A DNA stretch of 40,765 nt from JBGPOS01 sp041488155 (GCA_041488155.1 JBGPOS010000034.1:1-40765), one strand, 5' to 3'; shown: positions 16,560 through 24,275, numbered from the stretch's first letter. Notes: generated by a model from the sequence alone, not told the origin. Numbers and translations: made by a program.

Positions 16560-17318
16560 GTGACCGCGAAGCGATTCGCGGCCACGGTGAGCTACGACGG
16601 CGGTGGGTTCGCCGGCTCGCAGCGGCAGCCGAACGGGCGTACTGTCCAGGAAGTGCTGGAGTCCGCGGCGGGCGACCTCTTTGGGAAGCCGGTGCGGATG
16701 GAGTTGGCGGGGCGCACGGATACGGGCGTCCATGCCAACGGCCAGGTGGCTGCATTCAGCGCGGAGACGCGGCTGGAGGCGGTGACGGTAGGACGGGCGT
16801 TGAACGCTCGCCTGCCGGAGGACGTGGCGGTACGCGACGTGCGGGAAGCGCCAGAGGGTTTCGACCCCAGGCGCCAGGCGCGACGGCGATGGTACCGTTA
16901 CAGGGTCTGGAACGGCGACGTACGGTCGCCGCTACTGCGGCGGATCGCCTGGCACGTTGAGGGTGACCTCGCGTTGGCGGCGATGCAGGAAGCGGCGACG
17001 GCGCTGGAGGGGAAGCGTGACTTCAGTGGCTGCTCGGGGCCGGTGGAAGATGGAAGGACGTACGTCCGGACCGTCTTCAAGGCGGGGTGGAGTCGCGAGA
17101 GCGACCTGCTCCAGTTCGACATCGAGGCAGATGCGTTTCTGCCGCAAATGGTGCGCCGATGTGTCGGGGCGCTGATGCGGACGGGACGCGGGACGCTGAA
17201 AGTGGAGGAATTCGTGCGCTTGCTTGAGCAGGGAGAGCTCGGATCGCTGGGGCCAACGGCTTCAGCCCACGGGCTTTGCCTGCAGCAGGTGTGGTACGAC
17301 GAGGGATACCTGGTATGA
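16560..17318 (+). CDS. truA: tRNA pseudouridine(38-40) synthase TruA
   Basis: TruA converts uridines 38-40 of the tRNA anticodon arm to pseudouridine. The 252-residue product contains the catalytic Asp in the family motif AGRTDTGVHA (around residue 53), FAATVSYDGGGFAGSQRQ at the N terminus, the RRWYRYRVWNG segment and FLPQMVRRCVGALM near the C terminus. Start is GTG 3 bp after rplQ; the TGA overlaps the rplM ATG (ATGA). The rplQ-truA-rplM-rpsI order is common in Firmicutes-like and Chloroflexota gene clusters. Confidence 0.97.
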   Translation: MTAKRFAATVSYDGGGFAGSQRQPNGRTVQEVLESAAGDLFGKPVRMELAGRTDTGVHANGQVAAFSAETRLEAVTVGRALNARLPEDVAVRDVREAPEGFDPRRQARRRWYRYRVWNGDVRSPLLRRIAWHVEGDLALAAMQEAATALEGKRDFSGCSGPVEDGRTYVRTVFKAGWSRESDLLQFDIEADAFLPQMVRRCVGALMRTGRGTLKVEEFVRLLEQGELGSLGPTASAHGLCLQQVWYDEGYLV

Positions 17319-18190
17319 ACACGACTGTGCGCATCAAGGCTTCAGACATCTACAAGGACTGGCATGTGATCGATGGTGCGGGGCGAGCGCTCGGCCGGGT
17401 GGCGAGCGAAGCCGCGATCCTGCTCCGGGGCAAGCACAAGCCGACGTATGAGCCGCACCTCGACGACGGAGACTTCGTCATCGTCGTGAATGCGGCGCAG
17501 GTCAAGGTCACGGGCCGGAAGAGTGAGCAGAAGAAGTATCACAGGCATTCCGGCTACCCCGGCGGCCTGAAGACGCGGTCCTACGCGGAGCAGATGGCGC
17601 GCTACCCAGAGCGGGTGGTGGAGAAGGCTGTTTGGGGGATGCTGCCCGGGGGGTCGCTTGGCGAGGCGATGTTCAAACATTTGAAGGTGTATCGCGGACC
17701 GAACCACCCGCACCAGTCGCAGATGACTGGCTCGCAGCGCGCGCAAGCGCAGCGTGCGGAGGCAACGGCCGCCCTGGCTGAGCAACCACGCAAGGTGGCT
17801 CGGCTGCGGCCGTTAGGGGTGCCGGCGGCGGTCGCCGAAGCGCTCGCGGCGGAAGCTGCTGCTGCTCTGGTGGCTGCGGAGGTTCCCGCGCCCGCCGTGC
17901 CTGCTGAGACCGAGGTGAAGCCGCGTAGTACCCGCAAGGTTGCCGCGGAGGCGGTGTCCCCGGAGGCGGCACCGGCAGAGGTCGCCGCGAAGCCGCGTCG
18001 TACCCGAAAGATTGCCGCGGAGGCGGCTTCCCCGCAGGCAACCAGCGTGCTGGAAGCAGCCCCTGCAGTGAAGCCGCGAGCACGACGCAAAGCTGTCGAG
18101 ACTGTCGAGGCCGCAGCCGAGGCGACCCCTGAAGCGGTCACAGAAGCGAAGAAGCCCGTTCGCCGCCGCGCGGCGAAGACGGAGGAGTAA
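17315..18190 (+). CDS. rplM: 50S ribosomal protein L13 with long basic Ala-rich tail
   Basis: L13 is an early 50S assembly protein. The ATG at 17315 overlaps the truA stop. Residues 1-145 are a normal L13: DWHVIDGAGRALGRVASEAA, GRKSEQKKYHRHSGYPGGLK, GMLPGGSLGEAMFKHLKVY and GPNHPHQSQ. Another 145 residues follow, low in complexity and rich in Ala, Glu, Pro, Lys and Arg. The tail contains related blocks of the form KPR-x-TRK-x-AAEA; two DNA copies at 17917-17954 and 17989-18026 are nearly identical, 72 bp apart, and a third, weaker one starts near 18070. It resembles histone-H1-like tails. The total of 291 residues is twice the family norm. rpsI follows after 3 bp. Confidence 0.97.
   Translation: MNTTVRIKASDIYKDWHVIDGAGRALGRVASEAAILLRGKHKPTYEPHLDDGDFVIVVNAAQVKVTGRKSEQKKYHRHSGYPGGLKTRSYAEQMARYPERVVEKAVWGMLPGGSLGEAMFKHLKVYRGPNHPHQSQMTGSQRAQAQRAEATAALAEQPRKVARLRPLGVPAAVAEALAAEAAAALVAAEVPAPAVPAETEVKPRSTRKVAAEAVSPEAAPAEVAAKPRRTRKIAAEAASPQATSVLEAAPAVKPRARRKAVETVEAAAEATPEAVTEAKKPVRRRAAKTEE
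17917..18100 (+). repeat. In-frame repeats encoding basic blocks in the L13 tail
   Basis: Two 38-bp copies (17917-17954 and 17989-18026) differ at only a few bases and are spaced 72 bp apart, exactly 24 codons. A third, diverged copy starts near 18070, 81 bp (27 codons) further on. Each encodes a Lys-Pro-Arg ... Arg-Lys block followed by Ala-Glu-Ala. Spacing in multiples of three shows expansion under coding constraint. Confidence 0.75.
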
Positions 18191-18193
18191 GAG

Positions 18194-18592
18194 ATGGTCG
18201 ATCAGCAGTACTTCTATGGGACCGGACGCCGTAAGACGGCCGTGGCGCGGGTGCGGCTGTACCCGGGGAACGGGGCGATCGTGATCAATGGGCGGCCGAT
18301 GGAAGAAGTGTTCACGCGTGACGTGCACCGCGCTGAGGTGATGTCGCCGTTGGTGCGGTTGGGCCGGGAAGGGAAGTTCAGCGCGCAGATCAAATGTGAC
18401 GGCGGAGGGGTGACTGGCTGGGCGGGCGCGGTGCAGATGGGCATCGCCCGGGCGCTTGTAGCGTCGGACGAGTCGCTGAAGCCAGCTTTGAAACGAGGGG
18501 AGAACCTGCTGACGCGGGACTCGCGGGAGAAGGAGCGGAAGAAGGCTGGACTGAAGCGGGCACGGAAGGCGCCGCAGTTCACGAAGCGGTAA
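18194..18592 (+). CDS. rpsI: 30S ribosomal protein S9
   Basis: S9 is a 30S head protein whose C-terminal Lys-Arg end touches P-site tRNA. The 132-residue protein has the family segments YFYGTGRRKTAVARVRLYPG, GGGVTGWAGAVQMGIARAL, LLTRDSREKERKKAGLKRAR and the end FTKR. It starts 3 bp after rplM and closes the 35-gene plus-strand cluster; the next gene has its own leader. No clear intrinsic terminator was found after the stop. Confidence 0.98.
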   Translation: MVDQQYFYGTGRRKTAVARVRLYPGNGAIVINGRPMEEVFTRDVHRAEVMSPLVRLGREGKFSAQIKCDGGGVTGWAGAVQMGIARALVASDESLKPALKRGENLLTRDSREKERKKAGLKRARKAPQFTKR

Positions 18593-18754
18593 GGCGAGCG
18601 ACGAGCTATTAGCCGTTGGCTATTGGCTATTGGAGCGTGTGCAGACCCGAGCGCTATGCCGGACTGAGCATATTGCGCGCCCTTGTGAACCACGTAACAT
18701 CCTCGGTGCAAATAGCCGGTGGCTAAACAGGCCCCGGCCGAGGAGGGTGTGCCT
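18593..18754 (+). other. Intergenic region rpsI-AOR with short heptamer repeat
   Basis: About 160 bp separate the ribosomal cluster from the AOR gene. At 18616-18633 the heptamer TTGGCTA is repeated about 2.5 times. A weak promoter candidate (TTGCGC, 16 bp, TAACAT, about 18674-18701) lies ahead of the AOR gene, but neither box is close to consensus. The end contains the AOR ribosome-binding site (AGGAGG at 18741-18746). Confidence 0.5.
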
Positions 18755-20647
18755 GTGACAACCGCACAATCCAGCGGCGCGACCGCCGAGAAGGCTTACA
18801 ACGGGAAGATGCTCAGCGTGAACCTCACCAGTGGTGAGATCACAGTCGAGCGGCCCGCAGACTCGCTCTATCGCCGATACCTCGGTGGGTACGGCATTGG
18901 CGCCCGGATGCTCTGGGACCGGGTGCCGGCGGGAGCCGATGCGCTGGGCCCGGACAACATGCTCGGGATGTTCCCAGGCCTCCTGACCGGGACGCCGCTC
19001 TTCGGCCAGCGCTGGCAAGTGGTGTGCAAGAGCCCGCTTACGGGTGGCTGGGGCGACGCCAACTGTGGCGGGGACTTCGGTGCGGCGCTGAAGCTGGCGG
19101 GCTGGGACGGGATCATGTTCTTCGGGAAGGCGGCAAAGCCCGTCTACCTGGTCGTCGACAACGACAAGTTGGAGTTGCGGGACGCCTCGGACATGTGGGG
19201 CAGCCTGGCGATCGAGAATGAGAAGGCGCTGAAGGCCCGGCACGGGAAGCGGGCGAGCGTGGCCAATATCGGGCCTGCTGGCGAGACCCTTTCGCTGATT
19301 AGCGGCATCTGCAACGACCACGGGCGACTGGCCGCGCGGTCCGGGGTCGGGGCCGTGATGGGCTCGAAGAATCTGAAGGCCGTGGTGGCGGTGGCGGACC
19401 GAAAGATCATCGGGCAGACGCCCCAGACGATTAAGATGCTGCGGACGAACCTCGACGACTTTGTGAAGCCGCTGAAGGACTTCTTCCACACCTTCGGGAC
19501 GACGGGGATCACGTCGATGAGCGCCCTGAACGGCGACTCGCCGGTGAAGAACTGGGGCGGCGTTGGCGTCGTGGACTTCCCGGCGGAGGAGAGTGGGCTT
19601 ATCAACGGCGGTACTGCCATCAACCCGAAAATGGAGAAGTCGTACGGCTGCTGGCACTGCCCGATGGCATGTGGGGCCGAGTCCGTGGAATCGACGAACG
19701 AGAAGTACCCCTATCCCAAGCACACGCATCGGCCGGAGTACGAGGCGATGGGCGCGTTCGGGACGATGAACCTGATGAACGACCCGGACGCGCTGATCTA
19801 CGCCAACCACTTGAGCAACGAGTACGGTCTCGACGTGATCAGCGCGGGTGTGACGATTTCGTTCGCCATCGAGTGCTACGAGAACGGGATCTTGACGAAG
19901 GAAGACACGGACGGGCTCGAATTGAACTGGAAGAGCGCGAACGGAGTCATCGAACTGCTGAAGATGATGGGCGAACGGCGAGGAATTGGGGCAGTGCTCG
20001 CGGACGGCGTGAAGGTGGCGGCGGAAAAGATCGGACGAGGGTCGGAGAAGTACGCGATGCACGTCGGTGGCCAGGAGTTGCCGATGCATGACCCGAAGCT
20101 TCAGCCTGAGTACCACACGACGTACAAGCTGGACCCGACACCGGGGCGGCACACGCAGTACGAAGGAAACCGGCGAGTGGGCAAGGTCCCGCCGGCGCCA
20201 CGAGACTTCAAGGACTACGCGAACCGGGGAGAACACCACAAGGGTGCGAGCGAATACATGCACGTCGTGAACTCGGGCGGCATGTGCCAGTTCATCATGA
20301 TGGCGGCGAACACGGCGAACATGCCGGACTGGTTCAATGCGGTGACGGGCTGGGACATGGGCCTGGATGAAATGATGGGCGTGGGTGAGCGGATCGCGAA
20401 CCTGCGAATGGCGTACGAAGTGCGTGAGGGGGGCAACCCTCGCCGCCGGCCGGTGCCGTCGCGGGTGACGGGTGCCACGAACGAGGGCACGCTCTCGGGC
20501 CCGCTTGCGGGGGTGAAGCTCGACACGGAGTTGCTGGAGACGGACTTCCTGAAGGCGTGCGACTGGGACACGGAGACCTGCAGGCCTTCGAAGGCGAAGC
20601 TGGAGTCGGTGGGGTTGAAGGAAGTGGCGCTGGCGCTGCACGGGTAG
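18755..20647 (+). CDS. Aldehyde:ferredoxin oxidoreductase family protein (tungsten-pterin enzyme)
   Basis: Members oxidise aldehydes (or related substrates) to acids with ferredoxin, using a tungsten or molybdenum bis-pterin and one 4Fe-4S cluster. The GTG at 18755 is chosen because AGGAGG lies 8 bases upstream; a GTG at 18719 in the same frame would add 12 residues and has no such site. Family features are GGYGIGARMLWD, SPLTGGWGDANCGGDFG, AARSGVGAVMGSKNLKAV, and cluster ligands Cys299, Cys302 and Cys306 (C-X2-C-X3-C in GCWHCPMACG) with a distal Cys511 in GGMCQF. Length is 630 residues, typical. Which aldehyde it uses cannot be told. The moaD and moaE genes 15 kb downstream would serve its pterin cofactor. 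Confidence 0.95.
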   Translation: MTTAQSSGATAEKAYNGKMLSVNLTSGEITVERPADSLYRRYLGGYGIGARMLWDRVPAGADALGPDNMLGMFPGLLTGTPLFGQRWQVVCKSPLTGGWGDANCGGDFGAALKLAGWDGIMFFGKAAKPVYLVVDNDKLELRDASDMWGSLAIENEKALKARHGKRASVANIGPAGETLSLISGICNDHGRLAARSGVGAVMGSKNLKAVVAVADRKIIGQTPQTIKMLRTNLDDFVKPLKDFFHTFGTTGITSMSALNGDSPVKNWGGVGVVDFPAEESGLINGGTAINPKMEKSYGCWHCPMACGAESVESTNEKYPYPKHTHRPEYEAMGAFGTMNLMNDPDALIYANHLSNEYGLDVISAGVTISFAIECYENGILTKEDTDGLELNWKSANGVIELLKMMGERRGIGAVLADGVKVAAEKIGRGSEKYAMHVGGQELPMHDPKLQPEYHTTYKLDPTPGRHTQYEGNRRVGKVPPAPRDFKDYANRGEHHKGASEYMHVVNSGGMCQFIMMAANTANMPDWFNAVTGWDMGLDEMMGVGERIANLRMAYEVREGGNPRRRPVPSRVTGATNEGTLSGPLAGVKLDTELLETDFLKACDWDTETCRPSKAKLESVGLKEVALALHG

Positions 20648-20673
20648 GCTAGGTTGGGTGGCCAAGGCGGATG

Positions 20674-20986
20674 GTCCCCGAGCGTTCGGGGGACGGCGGC
20701 CACAGGTCGAAGGCAGAGCCCATGCAGCGGCCAGAGACGGCCGCGGCTACCGGGACGGGTCCCGAGCGGGTTGAGGGATCCCGGCCCACAGGTTGAGGTT
20801 AGAGCCCGTGCAGCGGCCCGGGGCGGCCGCGGCTACCAGGACGGGCCCACAGGTTGAAGTTAGTGCCCATGCAGCGGCCCGGGGCGGCCGCGGCTACCAG
20901 GCGGGTCCCGAGCGTTGGGGGGATCCCGGCTCACAGGTCGAGATTAGAGCCCATGCAGCGGCCGGGGCGGCCGCGGCTACCAGGCG
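20674..20986. repeat. Array of GC-rich palindromes (composite, BIME-like)
   Basis: The 342 bp between the AOR stop and the GYD gene contain no gene but a repeat array. Element P1 is a 9-bp GC stem with a loop of five or six bases (GCAGCGGCC, loop, GGCCGCGGC) and occurs four times, at about 20724-20747, 20810-20833, 20871-20894 and 20955-20977. The unit surrounding it starts CACAGGT at 20701, 20787, 20848 and 20932, so periods are 86, 61 and 84 bp. Element P2 (CCCCGAGCGTTCGGGG at 20675-20692 and degenerate forms near 20758 and 20905) accounts for the longer periods. The array lies where two genes converge, typical for REP/BIME-type repeats; the first P2 hairpin may also end AOR transcription. 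Confidence 0.85.
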
Positions 20987-20989
20987 GGG

Positions 20990-21319
20990 TTAGCGGGAGC
21001 CGGGGGCGCGGTAGGCGATGCTGTTCGCCTTCTTCATAGCCGTCCGGGCCTCGGCGGAGGTCATGAGGACGGTCGTCTTGAACGCGCTGAACGAACCGCT
21101 GGAAGTGACGGCAATCGCGAGGGCGGCGGCGCTGACGTTGTCGGGCGTCGTGAAGAGGGCGACGACGTCGGCGTCACCGAAGGAGAAGTAGAGGGATTCG
21201 AGGCGGCCGCCGATCGATTCGATGATGGGGCGGACGGTCTTGGCGCGATCCTCCGGAGTCTTCATGAGCCTGGTCCAGGCTTCGGGGGTGTAGGAGCCCT
21301 GGATGAGATAGTGTGGCAT
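20990..21319 (-). CDS. GYD domain-containing protein
   Basis: A 109-residue protein resembling the GYD family (small ferredoxin-like-fold proteins of unknown function). It starts MPHYLIQGSYTPEAW and has IIESIGGRLESLYFSFGDAD and the DVVALFTTPDNVSAAALAIA segment. ATG at 21319 is preceded by GGAGGGGAC, a good ribosome-binding site. It is the last gene of a probable minus-strand operon with the 110-residue unknown protein and the luciferase-like monooxygenase. Its stop touches the palindrome array. The role in the operon is unknown. Confidence 0.88.
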   Translation of the reverse strand: MPHYLIQGSYTPEAWTRLMKTPEDRAKTVRPIIESIGGRLESLYFSFGDADVVALFTTPDNVSAAALAIAVTSSGSFSAFKTTVLMTSAEARTAMKKANSIAYRAPGSR

Positions 21320-21388
21320 GGTGTCCCCTCCATTCCGCGTGGTTATGACCGCGGGGATCGAATAGTACGCGGGATGTCAACGGGGCGG

Positions 21389-21721
21389 TCAGATGCCGTT
21401 CTTGACGGCGCTCTCCAGTGTGAATTCGTAGTACGTGATGGCCTCGCTCATGGAGAATCGCTCGCGTTCGAAAACGATCTCGGGTTTGCCTTCGGCAAGG
21501 GACTTGAGCGAGAGGTTGGCGCCCAGGCGAGGCCACATGAGGGCGGGCCGAACTGCCTGCAGGCCCTGTTTGACGATGTCGGGATTCTGAGTGAGGAGCT
21601 GGAGGTAGGCGGTGGCGCAGGCGCGCACGACCTCGGTCGGTTTGCCGGAGCGAAGGAGCTGATGGGCGTTGCCGATGAGGCGCTGGAGGTCGGTATCCTT
21701 GATGTCTTCGACGGTCGGCAC
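21389..21721 (-). CDS. Small hypothetical protein between monooxygenase and GYD genes
   Basis: The 110-residue product is not recognised. It begins MPTVEDIKDTDLQRLIG (GTG start at 21721, with AAGGGGAA just upstream) and appears all-helical, with no cysteines forming a pair, no signal peptide and no membrane segment. The start is 11 bp from the stop of the luciferase-like gene, so co-expression with it is likely; 69 bp separate it from the GYD gene. It may be an accessory or binding partner of the monooxygenase, but the sequence does not show this. Confidence 0.8.
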   Translation of the reverse strand: MPTVEDIKDTDLQRLIGNAHQLLRSGKPTEVVRACATAYLQLLTQNPDIVKQGLQAVRPALMWPRLGANLSLKSLAEGKPEIVFERERFSMSEAITYYEFTLESAVKNGI

Positions 21722-21732
21722 GGTGATTCCCC

Positions 21733-22986
21733 TTAGATTGAGGAGTTGACGGGGAACTCGAGGCCCTGGAGTTGCTGGGCGCGCCAGCGCCGGTGCTGTT
21801 CGTGGCGGTCCTTGAATTCGGGGAGGACCTGGCGGCCGAAGATGTCGATCGACTCCATGATGTCTTCGTGCTTGCGATTGCCGGCCTGGGCCACGAAGAC
21901 CATGACGTCGAGGTGATTGGCTTCGTACTTTTTCATGGAATCGCGGATGAAGTTGGCGGTGCCGATGGAGCCTCCCCGGCGCGCGGCGCGCCAGAGGCCG
22001 CGCTGGACTTCGTCTTCGGGCTCTTTTTCACCGCGGTCGGCGAGGGCGGCGCCGCCGAAGCCACCGAACTGGCCGCCGCCACCCTGGCGCAGTTCTTCGG
22101 GGAGGGCACTGTAGTCGCGCCAGAGGTTGGCGCGTCCGGGCGGGTGGTTGGGGCCGGTGGCGGGGTTGTAGTAGTGGCCGAGGGAGTAGCTGAAGAAGCC
22201 TGGGCCGTCGGCGCTGCGGCGGATGGCTTCCTCGTCGGTGGGGGCACACATGAAGGAGGAGAGGACGGCGAGGGCGGGGTTGAGGGCCTGGCCAATCGGG
22301 AAGCACTCCTCTCGGAGGAGGTGGTAGTAGGAGGCGACGCGTTCGCCGCACTCCTCCGGGGTTTCGAAGGCGAAACCGAGGGAGCCGATGCCCATGCGGG
22401 CGGCGACCATGGTGGTCTCGCGGCGGCTGGAAGCCACCCAGATCGGGGGATGGGGCTTCTGAATCGGCTTTGGGACGACGTTGCGGGCGGGCATGGTGAA
22501 GAACTCGCCGTCGAAGCCTTCGTAGGGCTCGCTGGACATCATCTTCGCCATTTCGCGGACGGTTTCTTCCCACATGGCCTTCTTGAGGCCGCGTTCGACC
22601 CGGAAGCCGCCAAGCTCCATCTCACTGGACGATTCACCCGTGCCCCATTCGACGCGGCCGTTGGATAGCCGATCGAGGGTGCCGATTCGTTCGGCGGTGC
22701 GGGCGGGGTGGTTGTAGCCGGGCGGCGAGAGCGTGATTCCGTGGCCGAGGCGCATGTTCCGGGTGCGCTGGCTGAGGGCGGCGAGCATGAGCTCGGGGGC
22801 GCTGGAGTGGCTGTATTCCTCGAGGAAGTGGTGTTCGACTTCGAAGACGTAGTCGAAGCCGAGCTTATCGGCGAGCTCGCACTGGTCGAGCATGTTGTGA
22901 ATGATGCGGGTCTCGTCGCCGGGATCCCAGGTCTCGCTGTCCGGGGGCTTGGGAAGCTGGAGCTCGTAGAAGAGGCCGAATTTCAT
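21733..22986 (-). CDS. LLM-class flavin-dependent oxidoreductase (luciferase-like monooxygenase)
   Basis: Bacterial-luciferase-family enzyme using FMN or F420; the substrate is unknown. The frame runs upstream, but ATG at 22986 gives the family start MKFGLFYELQLPKP and has GAGGA 9 bases upstream; the product is 417 residues. Family segments are LGFDYVFEVEHHFLEEYSHS, LGHGITLSPPGYNHPARTAE, LSNGRVEWGTGESS and KPIQKPHPPIWVASSRRET. A glycine-rich insertion (ELRQGGGGQFGGFGG) is followed by a C-terminal helix pair. It is first in an operon with two small genes and lies divergent from a TetR regulator, which probably controls it. Confidence 0.93.
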   Translation of the reverse strand: MKFGLFYELQLPKPPDSETWDPGDETRIIHNMLDQCELADKLGFDYVFEVEHHFLEEYSHSSAPELMLAALSQRTRNMRLGHGITLSPPGYNHPARTAERIGTLDRLSNGRVEWGTGESSSEMELGGFRVERGLKKAMWEETVREMAKMMSSEPYEGFDGEFFTMPARNVVPKPIQKPHPPIWVASSRRETTMVAARMGIGSLGFAFETPEECGERVASYYHLLREECFPIGQALNPALAVLSSFMCAPTDEEAIRRSADGPGFFSYSLGHYYNPATGPNHPPGRANLWRDYSALPEELRQGGGGQFGGFGGAALADRGEKEPEDEVQRGLWRAARRGGSIGTANFIRDSMKKYEANHLDVMVFVAQAGNRKHEDIMESIDIFGRQVLPEFKDRHEQHRRWRAQQLQGLEFPVNSSI

Positions 22987-23127
22987 AGGTGCGGTCCTCG
23001 GCGTTGTGGATTGGGTTGCTGGGGGATGGGCAGTGCCGGTTGGGCGAGTATTCCGGTTTGGACGAGGGGCGTCAACAACGCGAATCGGGTTCGGAGCGGA
23101 CCGGAGAGAGAACCGGAAGGTGACGAC

Positions 23128-23173
23128 TAACGTTGTAAGGTGGCTGCTACTCCCGTGAGCTCTTACGATGTTA
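23128..23173. promoter_or_regulatory. Imperfect inverted repeat in the TetR/monooxygenase divergent region
   Basis: TAACGTTGTAAG at 23128-23139 and CTTACGATGTTA at 23162-23173 are inverted copies matching at 10 of 12 positions, with 22 bp between them. The right arm overlaps the first candidate TetR ATG (23168), and the left arm, read on the minus strand, contains TACAAC, a possible -10 box for the monooxygenase gene. A TetR-type operator is plausible, but the arm spacing is wide for the family, so this stays tentative. Confidence 0.4.
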
Positions 23174-23761
23174 GACATGGCTCAGATCGGACGCCTCGAG
23201 CAAGGGCAGACTGTGGCGCACGCGAGGGCGTTGCTCGAGGCCGAGGGGCGGGAAGGATTGACCATGCGGGCGCTGGCGCGTTCGCTCGGGGTTAAGGCGC
23301 CTTCGCTGTACTTTCACGTCGAAAGCCGTGACGACTTGCTGCGAGAGATTGCGAAGGCGGGACTGGCTGAGCTGAGGACAACGTTGGAGCGTGCGGAGGC
23401 CACAGGCGGCGGCGTCCACGAACGGGCGAAGCGACTGGCGGCCGAGTATCAGGCGTTCGCGGAGCGGAACCCGGAATTGTTCCGCCTGCTGTTCGAGTCG
23501 GCTGGGGACGAGCGGAGTGGGGACGCCGCCGACGTGGAGGCGGCGGTCGGGCCGTTTACCAGGCTGTTAGTCGAGCAGCGAGGGCAAGCTCCAATGCTGG
23601 GGCCGACGGTGTGGGCGTTCGTCCACGGGTACACAGTGCTGAAGCTGGCGCGCCAGTTCGAGGCGCTCGTCGGAACGGACGGTGGGCCCGGGCTGGACAT
23701 TGGGCTCGATGCGATCCTTGGCGGCTGGAGCGTTGAAGGCGGCCGCGACGCGCGCTTATAG
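23168..23761 (+). CDS. TetR/AcrR family transcriptional regulator
   Basis: A 197-residue repressor-like protein. The N-terminal helix-turn-helix is in GLTMRALARSLGVKAPSLYFHVESRDDLL (about residues 33-62), with the family Y-F/H motif in recognition helix 3. The remaining helices form a TetR_C-type ligand pocket; the ligand is unknown. The start could be ATG 23168 or ATG 23177; the inverted repeat overlaps the first. It is divergent from the luciferase-like monooxygenase operon, so self- and operon regulation is the likely role. The following GNAT gene starts 8 bp after its stop. Confidence 0.92.
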   Translation: MLDMAQIGRLEQGQTVAHARALLEAEGREGLTMRALARSLGVKAPSLYFHVESRDDLLREIAKAGLAELRTTLERAEATGGGVHERAKRLAAEYQAFAERNPELFRLLFESAGDERSGDAADVEAAVGPFTRLLVEQRGQAPMLGPTVWAFVHGYTVLKLARQFEALVGTDGGPGLDIGLDAILGGWSVEGGRDARL

Positions 23762-23768
23762 TGCCGCG

Positions 23769-24275
23769 GTGCCCGAGTTCGTGGTCAGGCGAGCGACGAG
23801 CGGGGACGCCGTTGTGTTGGCGAGGATGCGGTTTGAGTTCCGGAGCGCGCTGGCGCTGCCCGTGGAAAAGGAGGCGGCGTTCGTAGAACGGTGCGCTGCC
23901 TGGATGGCGGAGCGGTTGAATTCGGATGGGAGGTGGCGCTGTTGGGTGGTGGAGTCCGCAGGCGAGGTCGAGGGCAACCTGTGGCTGGAGCTGATGGAGA
24001 AGATCCCGAACCCGGCGCCGGAACTGGAGTGGCACGCGTACATCACGAACGTCTACGTGCGGGCCAACGTGCGGGAGCGGGGCGCCGGGAAGGCGCTGAT
24101 GGAGGAGGCCCTGGGGTTTTGCCGCGAACAGGGCGTTGATTCGGTGGTGCTATGGCCGACGGAGCGAAGCCGGACGCTCTATGGGCGGCACGGCTTCGCG
24201 GTGCGAGACGACCTGATGGAGGCGGTGCTCGACCCCGGCCGGGCGCCGGCGGGTGGAGATCAGCACGACCGGTAG
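23769..24275 (+). CDS. GNAT family N-acetyltransferase
   Basis: Acetyl-CoA-dependent N-acetyltransferase of 168 residues; the substrate is unknown. GTG at 23769 (MPEFVVRRATSGDA) is chosen because it lies just after the TetR stop and gives the usual GNAT beginning. The acetyl-CoA-binding motif A is ITNVYVRANVRERGAGKALM (R-x2-G-x-G type), followed by LYGRHGFAVRDDLME as motif B. It may be co-transcribed with the TetR gene. The C terminus (PGRAPAGGDQHDR) is disordered. Confidence 0.88.
   Translation: MPEFVVRRATSGDAVVLARMRFEFRSALALPVEKEAAFVERCAAWMAERLNSDGRWRCWVVESAGEVEGNLWLELMEKIPNPAPELEWHAYITNVYVRANVRERGAGKALMEEALGFCREQGVDSVVLWPTERSRTLYGRHGFAVRDDLMEAVLDPGRAPAGGDQHDR

Noticed and set aside
18620..20665. 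681-codon minus-strand open frame over the AOR gene
   Set aside because: Arg/His/Pro-rich shadow of a well-supported AOR gene, with no family resemblance.
20701..20986. Possible CRISPR array
   Set aside because: Only four units with unequal periods (86, 61, 84 bp), and the intervening sequence is itself repeated rather than unique; no cas gene nearby.
21772..22668. 298-codon plus-strand open frame over the luciferase-like gene
   Set aside because: Gly/Ala/Val/Glu-rich shadow frame of a recognised enzyme; no ribosome-binding site.
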